Origin: Shewanella ulleungensis
Lineage (GTDB): Bacteria; Pseudomonadota; Gammaproteobacteria; Enterobacterales; Shewanellaceae
DNA length: 64,000 nucleotides
Assembly (NCBI RefSeq): GCF_014648315.1
Contig: NZ_BMQW01000009.1
Span: 1 to 64,000, forward strand
Direction: 5' to 3'
Shown here: piece by piece, positions 54,478 through 64,000 of the stretch
How the letters are laid out: each line of letters begins with the position of its first letter
Position numbering within the stretch: the stretch's first letter is position 1
Notes under the pieces: generated by a model
Databases searched by the model: none
The model's input: the letters and a program-made list of their open reading frames with translations, nothing else
Told to the model about the DNA's origin: nothing
Program-made: the position numbers and the translations under genes

Positions 54478-55389
54478 ATGTGGTTTAAAAATCTCACCCT
54501 GTATCGTTTCAACAAACCGTTTACTACTGATACCGAAACATTAGAAACGGCTCTAGCCGATTTCACTTTCTCTCCATGCTCTAGCCAAGACATTAGTAAG
54601 TTTGGATTTTCAAATGCATTAGGCAAAAAAGGCAATGCATTAGTTCATAGTGCAGAAAATCGTCATTTAATCTGTGTAACCAAAGAAGAAAAGATTCTAC
54701 CCGGCCAGGTAATTAAAGAAGCGCTAGATGAAAAAGTGGCTGAAATAGAAGAACAAGAAAACCGTAAGGTCACTAAAAAAGAAAAAGACACTATTAAAGA
54801 TGAGATAACCACCACGTTATTACCACGGGCATTTTCACGCCGTAGTCAAACTCACGCATTGATAATGCCCGAACTCGAAATGATTTTAGTAGATAGCTCA
54901 AGCGCCACAAAAGCAGAAGAGCTACTGGCATTATTACGCAAAGCGGTTGGCAGTCTACCGGTAATACCATTGAGTTTTGCAACACCAATTGAAACCACAC
55001 TAACGCAGTGGCTACAAGCAGGCGAAGCGCCAGCCCCTTTTGAGATGCAAGATGAAGCTGAATTAAAATCTGATTCTGATGAAGGTGGAATCGTTCGCTT
55101 TAAACAACAGGTATTGCAAGAAGATGAAGTGCTTGCTCATATCGCTACTGGCAAACAGGTTCATAAATTAGCGCTACACTTTGGCCAATCGATCGCTTTT
55201 TTAATGCAATCTGATGCTAGCGTAAAACGTATTAAGTTTTCAGAAGAATTTAGAGCGGGTAATGATGAAGTTGGCACCGAAGATCCTATTGCACGTCTTG
55301 ATGCCGACTTTGCTTTGATGGGCAGCGAGTTAGTCACCTTTATCAATGCGCTTAATCAAGCATTTGGCCCACTCGAACAAAGCGTATAA
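54478..55389 (+). CDS. rdgC: Recombination-associated protein RdgC
   Basis: RdgC is a ring-shaped DNA-binding protein that limits RecA activity. The 303 residues equal the E. coli length. Conserved parts are [15 protein letters not shown] at the N-terminus, [35 protein letters not shown] and [20 protein letters not shown], followed by the acidic C-terminal half. GAGAGC lies upstream of the ATG. A GST gene follows 15 nt later and may be co-transcribed. Confidence 0.95.
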   Translation: MWFKNLTLYRFNKPFTTDTETLETALADFTFSPCSSQDISKFGFSNALGKKGNALVHSAENRHLICVTKEEKILPGQVIKEALDEKVAEIEEQENRKVTKKEKDTIKDEITTTLLPRAFSRRSQTHALIMPELEMILVDSSSATKAEELLALLRKAVGSLPVIPLSFATPIETTLTQWLQAGEAPAPFEMQDEAELKSDSDEGGIVRFKQQVLQEDEVLAHIATGKQVHKLALHFGQSIAFLMQSDASVKRIKFSEEFRAGNDEVGTEDPIARLDADFALMGSELVTFINALNQAFGPLEQSV

Positions 55390-55404
55390 TACTTAGGACA
55401 TAAT

Positions 55405-55962
55405 ATGAAACTATACGGCAGCTTTACCTCGCCTTTTGTTCGTCATTGTCGAATTGCACTATTAGAGTCGACGCTTGATTACGAATTTATTGAAACAGAT
55501 CAAGCAGCGAGTGCGACATTATCGCCAACAAAGCGCGTTCCGCTTTTACAAGATGGCGAGTTAACGCTCACCGATTCGAGTGCCATATTACGTTATATTC
55601 GCAATAAATCATCGGTCCCATTTATTGAAAATACGACCCAATTTGATCAATATTGCATGATCAACACCGTACTCGACAGCACAATTAATTTGTTTTTCTT
55701 AGCGCGTGATGGTGTCGATATTGAGCGCTTTGATTATACGCTTAGGCAAGCACAGCGAATTGAGTCTATTTTAAACGAATTGGAGCAACACAAATGGCCA
55801 CTTCATGGCCCATTTGATGATGTTCAGATCAGATTAGCTTGCTATTTGAGCTGGGCAGTATTTCGTCAACAGATGAGTATCGACAGTTATCCTAGAATGA
55901 AGCTGTTTTTAGCGGCAATTGAACAAGAACCATTTTTTATTGAAACTGCGCCACCAGCTTAA
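55405..55962 (+). CDS. Glutathione S-transferase family protein
   Basis: This is a 185-residue GST-fold protein. The N-terminal thioredoxin-like domain starts MKLYGSFTSPFVRHCRIALL and keeps KRVPLLQDGELTLTDSSAIL, where the cis-Pro and the ESxAI-type (DSSAI) glutathione-contact motif are visible. The helical C-terminal domain is short. It might be a stringent-starvation-like or detoxifying GST; the substrate is unknown. It follows rdgC closely. Confidence 0.87.
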   Translation: MKLYGSFTSPFVRHCRIALLESTLDYEFIETDQAASATLSPTKRVPLLQDGELTLTDSSAILRYIRNKSSVPFIENTTQFDQYCMINTVLDSTINLFFLARDGVDIERFDYTLRQAQRIESILNELEQHKWPLHGPFDDVQIRLACYLSWAVFRQQMSIDSYPRMKLFLAAIEQEPFFIETAPPA

Positions 55963-55982
55963 TTTAGCTAAAGTAAAAAATA

Positions 55983-56011
55983 AAAAAAGCCCTGAAATAT
56001 CAGGGCTTTTT
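55983..56011. terminator. Terminator between the GST and M61 peptidase genes
   Basis: AAAAAGCCCTGA and TCAGGGCTTTTT with AATA loop, between convergent genes. Confidence 0.92.
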
Positions 56012-56028
56012 ATTGCTAATAATAAGAG

Positions 56029-57861
56029 CTATGCATCGTTATCACTCTTAATCCATTCACCGTCTGCATCAAATGGCCAATCAATACCAAGCCATGCTTT
56101 AAAGAATGCTTTTTGTTCTGTTGTAACAGATTCGAGTGCTTGAATGCTTAACTCGCCTTTAGGTTGCTCACCTAAAACCATACTGACATCTTTTAAACGA
56201 TCGTTACTAAATACCGTTAATTTAACCTTGTCACCTGGTTTGAAGTCTTCAAAACGCTTTGCAAAACCCTCCGCGGTAACCTTTAAGCCGTTAACCGCAA
56301 TCAACTCATCACCCGCAGTCAGACCAGCTTTCCACGCAGGGCTATTTTTCGCCACGGTTGCCAACACTAAATCAGCATGTAAACCAGATAAACCAATACC
56401 GGTTTCGACTTGAGTTTTCGCTTTATCGCCATAGGTTGTGACTAACCCTGCTTGTGCCAATAACGTATCGAATTCTAAGATGAATGGTTGGTTAACAAAT
56501 TTCTGCCACCAAGGTTGATAATCTTTGCCTGTTAACGTGGTAAGAATATTTTGCACGTCAGCCACGTTATAACCCATTGGGATTTTAAAGTTTTGGTATA
56601 ACGCTTTATGCACATCACGGTAAGAATGCGCCAATTGGCTGTCTTGGATAACACTAAAATCCAAAGCCATAGACGCAAGATAACCCTCAGAATAGATATT
56701 CACACTGTGGTTAATTGCATAGTCTCCCCAAGTGCTACTCCACTGGCCTAAACTCGCCTCTGCAACGGATTGAGTATCACGACCGGGGTTGTTTTCATTA
56801 AGTACAATTCGCAGACTTAAATCTTCGAAAAATTCTTTTGCCGTCATTACACCAGCACGAAGTAATAACTGATTTTGAAAATAGCTGGTTGAGCCTTCAG
56901 CAACCCAGAGCAAATCAGTCATGTTTTCAGATTGGTAATCATAAGGTACCAAACCTTGTGGGCGATACGATTTGACATTCCAAGTATGGATAAACTCGTG
57001 GGATGCAGTGCTAATAAAACGTAAATAATCTTCTCGCTCACGAAAATTAAAGCGCGGTAACTGGATAACCGTAGAATTAAGATGTTCGGTAGCACCTCGA
57101 GCTCCGCTTGTGGCATGCACCATATACACATAACGCTCAAATGGGTAATCGTCCCAAATCATTGACGCTTGACCACTAATTTTGTGTAAATCAGTAATGA
57201 TTTGCTCAGTGTCGTAATTGCCCTCGCCCCAAAATACCACATCATATTCACGACCATCAGCTTCAAAACTAAAGTGTTGGTTAATACCCGTTTCAATAGG
57301 TGAATCAGCAAGAACATCATAATTAGCCGCTTTGAATGAATGTGAGTTACGGCCTTTATCCATGCCAGAAAAGCTCTTCCAGCCTTTTGGTACTTTCATT
57401 TCAACGGTGATAGGTTGTTGGCGAAACTCAGGACTATACATAAATACGCCACTGGCATCTAAGTAAGCATGGCTTTCATCAATATGGCGCAACCGGTCGC
57501 CTAATTCATTAGCGTGTAACTGATAGCTCACTTTTACGGCTGTAGGCTGAGTTAAATTAATGGTCCACTCACCGCTTGCCGTTCGCTGCCAAGGCAATAC
57601 CTTACCCTTACTGTCAGTGGCTTCAAATAATCGTACTCCATCAGCAACAGGCAATACTTGATAACGGCCTGTGCGCCACACGGGTAAATTGACGGTTAAC
57701 TGTGTCGATTCGGTTTTAGGAAAAGAAACGCTAACTTGCGCTAGATGATGTATTGGTTGGTCAATATCAATATGGTAATCAACATCTGCCAACGCCGACG
57801 TCGTAAAGCACATCGAAAAAAGCGCACTTGTGGTTAAAAATGCAAGATTAGTAGGTTTCAC
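56029..57861 (-). CDS. M61 family peptidase with PDZ domain
   Basis: This is an exported zinc aminopeptidase of the glycyl-aminopeptidase family, 610 residues. A signal peptide ends near residue 25 (TTSALA). An N-terminal beta-domain is followed by the catalytic domain with HEFIHTWNVK at residues 288-297 and the third ligand Glu in LLWVAEGSTSYFQNQLLL. A PDZ domain lies near 490-575 (GLSGLHADLVLATVAKNSPA, then WKAGLTAGDELIAVNGLKV). It is likely periplasmic. Its physiological substrate is unknown. Confidence 0.92.
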   Translation of the reverse strand: MKPTNLAFLTTSALFSMCFTTSALADVDYHIDIDQPIHHLAQVSVSFPKTESTQLTVNLPVWRTGRYQVLPVADGVRLFEATDSKGKVLPWQRTASGEWTINLTQPTAVKVSYQLHANELGDRLRHIDESHAYLDASGVFMYSPEFRQQPITVEMKVPKGWKSFSGMDKGRNSHSFKAANYDVLADSPIETGINQHFSFEADGREYDVVFWGEGNYDTEQIITDLHKISGQASMIWDDYPFERYVYMVHATSGARGATEHLNSTVIQLPRFNFREREDYLRFISTASHEFIHTWNVKSYRPQGLVPYDYQSENMTDLLWVAEGSTSYFQNQLLLRAGVMTAKEFFEDLSLRIVLNENNPGRDTQSVAEASLGQWSSTWGDYAINHSVNIYSEGYLASMALDFSVIQDSQLAHSYRDVHKALYQNFKIPMGYNVADVQNILTTLTGKDYQPWWQKFVNQPFILEFDTLLAQAGLVTTYGDKAKTQVETGIGLSGLHADLVLATVAKNSPAWKAGLTAGDELIAVNGLKVTAEGFAKRFEDFKPGDKVKLTVFSNDRLKDVSMVLGEQPKGELSIQALESVTTEQKAFFKAWLGIDWPFDADGEWIKSDNDA

Positions 57862-58062
57862 TCTAGGTTCCTTCTGGTATGATTCTATTTGTTTTTATTT
57901 TAAATTCCGAACAATTATAACAATCTACGCTAATTTACAAAGTGGCCATTTACGACTCATTACAAAATGTATTACTAAGTCGGTAAATATGGATGCGGTT
58001 TACACGCTATCGTTATCTGCCCAGCGTTATTTTTAAGAAACATATTAAAGGGTTTAATTGCT

Positions 58063-60219
58063 ATGCTGCGACTCGCTCACCTTGTCTTATTCATTTCACT
58101 ATTTCTCAGCTCAGTCGCGGACGCTAAAGATCTTGAACAACAAGAAATTGAATTTAAAGAAAACCCCAATAAGCTATTAATTAAACTCTCAAAGTCGACT
58201 GAATTTCCGTTACAGTTCACCAATAAAGAAGAGTTTAGTAAAATTGCTAACGATTTAGGCTATGAACCTATTGAGTTACAACGAGATTTAGAAGTGCTCG
58301 CTAGAGTCAATCTTGAAACCAATTTGAGCTCGCCGACAAAATACGACGATGCAAAATTATTAATTGGGCAACTTGACGCAATTGCTTCTAACGCCTTCGA
58401 TGAAGCTATGGTCATTATGCTAAAGGCGAGATTGAGGGCGCGCGAAAATAAAGAATATCAGCCGATTATTGTGCAATACATGGATGCGTTAAACAAAATC
58501 AACACTGACATGAGCCTACAAGCAACACTGTTTAAATATATTATCCACGAACATTTAGGTGGATTACATATGATGTTGCTCCAATCCGCTCCATCGTTGT
58601 CACATTACAATCGCTATCGAGAAATTGCTTATCAGCTTCACAATGACTACTTCATCGCAGAAGCAGAAACCGCGCTGGGTAAATATTACAACCGTAATGG
58701 TGACAAGGCAAAATCACTGCAACATTTTAGCGAAGCATTTAGGTTAGCCAGTGGGGTTAATTACCCTATGTTAAAATCACAAGCATTAATCAATTTAGCA
58801 CGTACTTATCGAGATTTAGAACAATGGGACGATGCCTTAAAATATGCCCATGAAGCCGCTGAAATTCAGCAGCAATTAGGCTTTGAAACCTACCTTGCCG
58901 AAACATTGAATGTCATTGCAATGGTATATGAAGGACAAGAGAAATGGAGTAAAGCGGTAGATTACTATTTAAATGCACAACAAGTTAACGAGCGTGTAGG
59001 TAATGTAATTGCCGTAGGGATTAACTTTCATAACATTGGCGGCATTTACGCTAAACTCAATAATATTCCAGCCGCACTTAATGCATTACAGCGTGCTAAT
59101 GATATTTTTAGATCGCTAAAAACTAACCATTACTTAGTTCATAACGAGTTATTATTCACCCAAATCAATGCACAACAAGGCCAATGGGCTGAAACAATCG
59201 ATCACGCAAAAAAGACACTTGAACTAGCTAAAAAGCTGAAACAGACTGATATCCAAATTGAAACATTAGGTTATTTATCAACTGCATATCGTAAAACCAA
59301 TGATCTCAATGCGGCTATCGATACTGTGGAAAGTATCATTACATTAACCAATAACCATGACGATGATACAAAAGACGATAAAAGCTACTCAGAGCTCACA
59401 GAACAAAAGTTAAAATTTGAATTAACACTGCTCAGCAACAAGCTAGAGCAACAAATAACAAAAAACAAACACCATCAATTGATTATTATTTTATTGGCTT
59501 TTAGCTTAAGTATTGTTATCGCTGTAGTGATCTTTATTTGGCGTAAATTGGCACTTAAAAACGCCTTATACCTAGATGCTAAAGTGATTAACCATATCGA
59601 GCCTATGACGCAAATAGCGGGATATCGTGCATTTATTGAAAAGTTAGACACCTTAGACCCGAGTGAACCTCAAACATTGGCACTGATCAATATTGATGAA
59701 CTTAATAATCTTGATATACAGCTCGGATTAACTGAATCACGTGCATTAATGCAAAAGTTGATTGTACAAATGAGTCAACATCTCAACACTGAAGTCTTCA
59801 TGATCCGCTCAGGGCAGCTGGCATGCTATTTTAATCAACAACGAAATGCTGACTATATTTACGATGCATTAGTCATGTGTCTTGAAAAATTAAACAACAT
59901 ACAACCTAATATCCCGCATTTTGCTCATTTACAGGATGCACACAAAGCGAGTATTGGCCACATCAATTTACCCTTGTTAAGCAATCCTGACGTTAACATC
60001 AGTGCTCAACTGCATTTCGAAACACTTCAGTACGCATTAGCGGCTGCCATCGATATTAAAGAGAAACCTGCTTATGTTTCATTAAGGCCGCTTAATTTCG
60101 CGCCAGCCGCTATTTTTATGCCACCGCTATATTTAAATCTAACTCAAGCGTTGAACAGAGGCATCATTCGAGCTGAAAGCAACCGAAATACTTTAGATAT
60201 CAATTGGCCAAAAAGCTAA
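58063..60219 (+). CDS. TPR membrane protein with degenerate GGDEF-like domain
   Basis: This is a 718-residue protein. A signal peptide (LFLSSVADA, about 1-21) precedes a periplasmic region with several TPR repeats between about 190 and 420 (for example YFIAEAETALGKYYNRNGDK and ALINLARTYRDLEQWDDALK). One membrane helix follows near 472-492 (IIILLAFSLSIVIAVVIFIW). The cytoplasmic C-terminus looks like a GGDEF domain that has lost catalysis: PMTQIAGYRAFIEKL stands for DPLTGLxNRRxF, LALINIDELNNLDIQLGL for the metal-binding DxDxFK segment, and RSGQLACYF where RxGGDEF should be. It probably acts as a sensor or adaptor. The adjacent gene encodes an intact cyclase. Confidence 0.8.
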   Translation: MLRLAHLVLFISLFLSSVADAKDLEQQEIEFKENPNKLLIKLSKSTEFPLQFTNKEEFSKIANDLGYEPIELQRDLEVLARVNLETNLSSPTKYDDAKLLIGQLDAIASNAFDEAMVIMLKARLRARENKEYQPIIVQYMDALNKINTDMSLQATLFKYIIHEHLGGLHMMLLQSAPSLSHYNRYREIAYQLHNDYFIAEAETALGKYYNRNGDKAKSLQHFSEAFRLASGVNYPMLKSQALINLARTYRDLEQWDDALKYAHEAAEIQQQLGFETYLAETLNVIAMVYEGQEKWSKAVDYYLNAQQVNERVGNVIAVGINFHNIGGIYAKLNNIPAALNALQRANDIFRSLKTNHYLVHNELLFTQINAQQGQWAETIDHAKKTLELAKKLKQTDIQIETLGYLSTAYRKTNDLNAAIDTVESIITLTNNHDDDTKDDKSYSELTEQKLKFELTLLSNKLEQQITKNKHHQLIIILLAFSLSIVIAVVIFIWRKLALKNALYLDAKVINHIEPMTQIAGYRAFIEKLDTLDPSEPQTLALINIDELNNLDIQLGLTESRALMQKLIVQMSQHLNTEVFMIRSGQLACYFNQQRNADYIYDALVMCLEKLNNIQPNIPHFAHLQDAHKASIGHINLPLLSNPDVNISAQLHFETLQYALAAAIDIKEKPAYVSLRPLNFAPAAIFMPPLYLNLTQALNRGIIRAESNRNTLDINWPKS

Positions 60220-60395
60220 TTGCCTAATAAACTAGCAGTTATGTTCTAATTACGAATCTTTATTAGCAATTAGATTTGTTGCACAACATTAATGAGATAA
60301 CATCTATAATATACGGACTAAGAGATCATCCTTAGCACTAGGATTGTGGCACTAGATAGTTTATTGCTATCTAATTAATAGTAGGCAATGTAATA

Positions 60396-61952
60396 ATGAA
60401 AGAGTCTGATACCGCTATTTCGCAAATAACATTAATGAAGCAAAAGCTTCATGCAGCGAAACTTGCACTGGATGAGATTAATACTGATCGCAATGACAAA
60501 TTAAAAACGCTGATCCAGTTTATTAGCCATTTAAGCCTTGCTTGCAAAGGACAAAACTTAGAGTTAGACAATAAGCTGGCTAAGTTGCGTCATCATATGC
60601 AAAATTTTGAGCAAATTGATGAAGCCCTTCCTGAATTGGTTGATATAGAGCGCCTACTTAAATCACAATACAGCCATACTATGTCACGCTTAGAGGACAG
60701 TCGTCTCGGCCTGACACGTGTTATTCGTCAAATTCAACGCATCAACTCAGCACCAGATAAACTCAAAAAAGAAATCACTTATTTTAAACAAGATCTTAGC
60801 AAACCTTTTCATACTGTATGGGAATACATTCCTAAGGTTGAAAAACTCATCTTTTTTTATGAAGAGATTTTGAAGCAGGAAATTTCTGGCACTGACAACT
60901 ACGATATTTTGCCGCAACACATACAACTGGCAAGAGAACTGGCAGCAAAAATAGCAGAGGTTGAGTTCAGAAAAGATCAACGAGATCAAATACTCGTAAT
61001 TAAAGAAGTATTACTCGGCGATATTCATGTTAATGGTTTACTTGACGCATACCAAACCATCTTAAGTCTACTGCTAGACAATATTGCTCGTGAAAAAACA
61101 GCATCACAAGACTTCTTATTCGCCTTAAATGATGCGCTAAGTATCGTCCGAGACGTGGTTAACAGTACTTATAATAACAGCCAGCGCAGCGAACAATTAA
61201 AAGGTCAATTAAACAAAGAAATTAACTTACGTGTGAATAATGCTGACTCATTAGTGGTTGATCTTGATAATATTATTGAACTGAAAACTCAGCTTACCGT
61301 ACAATTATCTTCTCTGCGTGATGCACTCTCTCGCAAAGAAGCACTCGAGCAGCGTGAGCAAACTATTTTACGCAAATCGATAGACTCTATGCGTAAAGAA
61401 CTGAACGCAATGAGTAACGAAGCAAACACTTACAAAGAAAAGCTATTCGAACACCAAAAACTGAATCTATTAGATCCGCTTACTCAGCTGTCAAACCGCA
61501 CAGCTTTAGAAGACCGAATGGAACAGGAATACCGTAACCATGTACGCTTTAAAACGCCATTATGGATTGCCATAACAGATATCGACCACTTTAAAGCCAT
61601 TAATGATAACTTTGGCCATAGTACCGGCGATAAAACCTTACAAGTGATTGCTATGGCACTTAAAAACTCATTGCGTGACAGTGAATTTGTGGCACGTTAT
61701 GGTGGTGAAGAGTTTGTCTTGTTATTACCAGGCATTACAGATGAACACATCTCACTGATGCTTAACCGAGTTAGAGAAAAGATTAAAAACATTCCGTTTA
61801 AGTTTAAAAATCAGAGAATTACAGTTACATTATCTATAGGTGCTGCACAGGTAATGGAAAATGAGACGCTCGAAGAAGCATTCGAAAGAGCAGACGCAGC
61901 ATTATACCAAGCAAAAAACAACGGCAGAGACCGGGTCGTTATTGATATCTAG
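60396..61952 (+). CDS. Diguanylate cyclase with long coiled-coil N-terminus
   Basis: This enzyme makes cyclic di-GMP from two GTP. The 518 residues comprise about 350 residues of helical, coiled-coil-rich sequence with no membrane segment, then a complete GGDEF domain: [40 protein letters not shown] and the active-site [13 protein letters not shown]. The product-inhibition site RxxD is RDSE here, so Asp is replaced by Glu and feedback control may be weakened. It lies 176 nt after the TPR/degenerate-GGDEF gene. Confidence 0.9.
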   Translation: MKESDTAISQITLMKQKLHAAKLALDEINTDRNDKLKTLIQFISHLSLACKGQNLELDNKLAKLRHHMQNFEQIDEALPELVDIERLLKSQYSHTMSRLEDSRLGLTRVIRQIQRINSAPDKLKKEITYFKQDLSKPFHTVWEYIPKVEKLIFFYEEILKQEISGTDNYDILPQHIQLARELAAKIAEVEFRKDQRDQILVIKEVLLGDIHVNGLLDAYQTILSLLLDNIAREKTASQDFLFALNDALSIVRDVVNSTYNNSQRSEQLKGQLNKEINLRVNNADSLVVDLDNIIELKTQLTVQLSSLRDALSRKEALEQREQTILRKSIDSMRKELNAMSNEANTYKEKLFEHQKLNLLDPLTQLSNRTALEDRMEQEYRNHVRFKTPLWIAITDIDHFKAINDNFGHSTGDKTLQVIAMALKNSLRDSEFVARYGGEEFVLLLPGITDEHISLMLNRVREKIKNIPFKFKNQRITVTLSIGAAQVMENETLEEAFERADAALYQAKNNGRDRVVIDI

Positions 61953-62014
61953 TCCATTGCCAAACAATGTTCTTTGGACTCAATAACAAGTATTCGAGTC
62001 CAAAGGAGTTGCTT

Positions 62015-63379
62015 ATGATCGTAAAAATTAGTCCACGTGGTAGTCTAGATCAACTGTCTCAATTAGAAGTAGAACGCCTTAGACAAGGCGCCAAAAGCGA
62101 CCTTTATCAATTATACCGCAATTGCTCACTTGCTGTGCTCGCCTCAGGTTTAATCAGCGACAGTTCAGAAGAGTTATTTACCCGCTACGAATCTTTCAAT
62201 GTCAATATTTTGCAGCGTGAACGCGGCATTCAAATCGAATTAATTAATCCGCCCACCCAAGCATTTGTCGACGGCGAAATTATTGTTGGTATTCAAGAGC
62301 ACTTATTCGCAGTATTGCGAGACATTATCTACATCAGCAATAAATACGATAATTTAAAACACATTGATTTGACCAATGCGAGTCACATTACCAATGTGGT
62401 GTTTGATATTTTACGTAATGCTCAAGCCATATCGCCAATGAAAGATCCCAATGTTGTTGTGTGCTGGGGTGGTCATAGTATTAATCCTGTCGAGTATCAA
62501 TACACACGCGATGTAGGTTATCAATTAGGGCTTCGAGGTCTAGATATCTGCACAGGTTGCGGTCCAGGAGCAATGGAAGGCCCGATGAAAGGAGCCACTA
62601 TTGGCCATGCAAAACAACGGGTACATAATGCACGTTACATCGGCTTAACCGAGCCCAGTATTATCGCAGCAGAACCACCAAACCAGATTGTGAATGAACT
62701 GGTAATTTTACCGGATATTGAGAAGCGACTCGAGGCCTTTGTTCGACTAGGACATGGTATCGTGATATTTCCAGGTGGTGCAGGCACTGCAGAAGAACTG
62801 CTGTACTTTTTAGGTATTTTATTGCACAAAGATAACTGCAATAGCCCATTTCCACTAATATTAACTGGCCCTGCTGAAAGCGCAGAATACTTTACAGAAA
62901 TAGATGCTTTTATTGGTGCAACACTCGGTGCAGAAGCCCAAAGTAAATATCAGATCATTATTGACGACCCAGTGCAAGTTGGCCAAATAATGAAACAAGG
63001 AATGACTGAGGTTAAAAACTATCGTAAAAATAAAGGTGACGCGTATCAATATCAATGGTCACTAAAAATAGAGCCTGAATTTCAATTACCCTTTGATCCA
63101 ACCCATGAAGTTATGGCAAATTTAAACTTATACTTTCAAGACAACAAAGCAGAACTTGCCGCTAATTTACGCAAAGCATTTTCGGGCATTGTTGCGGGTA
63201 ATGTTAAAAGTGACACGATTAAACTTATCCAACAACACGGGCCTTTTAACATACAAGGTGATGTGCAACTCATGCACATGATGGATAACCTGTTAACGGC
63301 ATTTGTAAAACAACAACGGATGAAATTACCAGGTAGCGCGTATGTGCCCTGCTACAAGATAATAAAAACTAATGAATAA
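62015..63379 (+). CDS. ppnN: Nucleotide 5'-monophosphate nucleosidase PpnN
   Basis: PpnN (YgdH) splits purine and pyrimidine nucleoside monophosphates into base and ribose 5-phosphate, and in E. coli it is activated by (p)ppGpp. From ATG 62015 (AAAGGAG 8 nt upstream) the protein has 454 residues, exactly the E. coli length. The N-terminal [20 protein letters not shown], the LOG-type core [19 protein letters not shown] with [19 protein letters not shown], and the C-terminal [12 protein letters not shown] are conserved. Its end overlaps the xni start. Confidence 0.96.
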   Translation: MIVKISPRGSLDQLSQLEVERLRQGAKSDLYQLYRNCSLAVLASGLISDSSEELFTRYESFNVNILQRERGIQIELINPPTQAFVDGEIIVGIQEHLFAVLRDIIYISNKYDNLKHIDLTNASHITNVVFDILRNAQAISPMKDPNVVVCWGGHSINPVEYQYTRDVGYQLGLRGLDICTGCGPGAMEGPMKGATIGHAKQRVHNARYIGLTEPSIIAAEPPNQIVNELVILPDIEKRLEAFVRLGHGIVIFPGGAGTAEELLYFLGILLHKDNCNSPFPLILTGPAESAEYFTEIDAFIGATLGAEAQSKYQIIIDDPVQVGQIMKQGMTEVKNYRKNKGDAYQYQWSLKIEPEFQLPFDPTHEVMANLNLYFQDNKAELAANLRKAFSGIVAGNVKSDTIKLIQQHGPFNIQGDVQLMHMMDNLLTAFVKQQRMKLPGSAYVPCYKIIKTNE

Positions 63380-64000
63380 ACTGCTGATTATTGATGGATT
63401 AAACCTTGTGCGCCGTATTCACGCAGCGCTACCAGATGAAAACGACATAACCAGCGTGCAGCAACGCACTCTGGCTGCATCGCAAAAGATGTTGCTGCAA
63501 CATCAACCCACTCACGTAATCGTCGTGTGGGATGGTAATGAGACATCCTGGCGCAAGGTATTGTACGAAGATTATAAAAAAGGACGTAAGCCAATGCCCA
63601 CAGCGTTAAGCGAAGGGCTAGCAAAAATCAAAACGACATTAGCAGACAATGATATTCACTCATTTGATGCACAATCAGAGGCAGACGATGTTATTGCCAC
63701 GATTGCGACCAAAGTGATAAGCAACAAAGGTGAAGTCGTTATCGTTTCGACCGACAAAGGCTTTAGCCAGTTACCCACCAAAAACCTAACCTTATGGGAT
63801 CACTTTAATCAACAAACGTTTGATATCAAACAATACGAAAAAAAACTTGGGGTTGAACAATATCAGCTCCTTGATTTTATCGCGCTTGCTGGAGACAGCG
63901 GTAATAAAATCCCTGGAATTACCGGTATAGGGCCAAAATCGGCAGCTGACTTACTCAATAAATTTAGAACCCTTGCTAACTTATATCGCTCGCTTGATAA
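63372..64000 (+). CDS. xni: Flap endonuclease Xni (3' end beyond window)
   Basis: Xni (YgdG/ExoIX) is a structure-specific flap endonuclease related to the 5' nuclease domain of DNA polymerase I. The 209 visible residues start [20 protein letters not shown]. They include [20 protein letters not shown], the acidic metal site [13 protein letters not shown] and [10 protein letters not shown]. The helix-hairpin-helix [19 protein letters not shown] is also present. The ATG lies inside the last codons of ppnN (8-nt overlap), implying coupling. About 40 to 50 residues are missing at the window edge. Confidence 0.94.
   Translation, partial: MNKLLIIDGLNLVRRIHAALPDENDITSVQQRTLAASQKMLLQHQPTHVIVVWDGNETSWRKVLYEDYKKGRKPMPTALSEGLAKIKTTLADNDIHSFDAQSEADDVIATIATKVISNKGEVVIVSTDKGFSQLPTKNLTLWDHFNQQTFDIKQYEKKLGVEQYQLLDFIALAGDSGNKIPGITGIGPKSAADLLNKFRTLANLYRSLD

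Noticed and set aside
60340..60375. A sigma-54-like TGGCAC in front of the diguanylate cyclase gene
   Set aside because: The GG to GC spacing is wrong (16 nt rather than 10), so it does not fit a sigma-54 promoter. The two GCACTAG repeats nearby remain unexplained but are too short to interpret.

Overview
The window reads as part of the chromosome of a low-GC marine gammaproteobacterium, most likely Shewanella. The main reasons are a complete liu (leucine/isovalerate) operon led by a MerR-family LiuR, a TRAP C4-dicarboxylate transporter with its DctB/DctD pair, the rcsF-trmO-proS neighbourhood, a phoB-phoR-pstS cluster, and a ppnN-xni pair. The genus is an inference from gene content and protein style; no 16S gene is present. 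No insertion sequence, prophage, CRISPR array or integrase was found.

Layout. 1-322: tRNA-Glu (partial), tRNA-Glu and tRNA-Ala. 445-7098: dctPQM behind a sigma-54 promoter with two upstream activator sites, then dctB-dctD. 7120-10851: an MFS exporter, a YbaY-like lipoprotein, tesB and menA. 10909-17152: an XRE-type regulator, aspA, gnd and prpE. 17412-26086: liuR and a catabolic operon for leucine (isovaleryl-CoA dehydrogenase, methylcrotonyl-CoA carboxylase, hydratase, HMG-CoA lyase) ending in a ketoacid CoA-transferase. 26149-31828: a universal stress protein, a CPA2 antiporter with an FNR-type box, a TlpA-like thioredoxin, an acyl-CoA dehydrogenase and tdk. 31983-33835: an NhaC-superfamily transporter behind a lysine riboswitch, hence a probable lysine transporter (LysW). 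34152-35924: etfBA with a LiuR-like operator. 36261-45733: an H-NS family protein, rcsF, trmO, a hexapeptide acyltransferase, proS, a patatin, an NlpE-like lipoprotein, a 5'-truncated rmlD remnant, a 53-residue basic protein, mgtE and a glutathione peroxidase. 45949-49483: an array of repeated non-coding units around an M1 aminopeptidase gene. 49563-55962: pstS, phoR, phoB, a porin, rdgC and a GST. 56029-end: an M61 peptidase, a TPR protein with a degenerate GGDEF-like domain, an active-type diguanylate cyclase, ppnN and xni (cut by the window edge).

The most interesting element is the set of five related intergenic transcription units at 45949-47358 and 49307-49483, all on the + strand. Each carries a sigma-E-type promoter (GAACTT or GAACTA, exactly 16 nt, then TCTGA or TCAAA), a conserved single-stranded-looking core (GTTCATCATCATCCC in the best copies), a hairpin and a Rho-independent terminator. 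They look like a family of envelope-stress small RNAs. The core is complementary to the ribosome-binding site and start codons of the porin gene at 53207-54151, and to the start region of the adjacent glutathione peroxidase gene. I do not recognise this family.

Regulatory links visible in the DNA: LiuR-like palindromes (TTTACGTTTACGTAAA type) occur at liuR, at the acyl-CoA dehydrogenase gene and at etfBA. These tie the leucine operon to a second dehydrogenase and to the electron acceptor that such dehydrogenases need. Tandem Pho boxes precede pstS, which lies next to the phoBR genes that would act on it.
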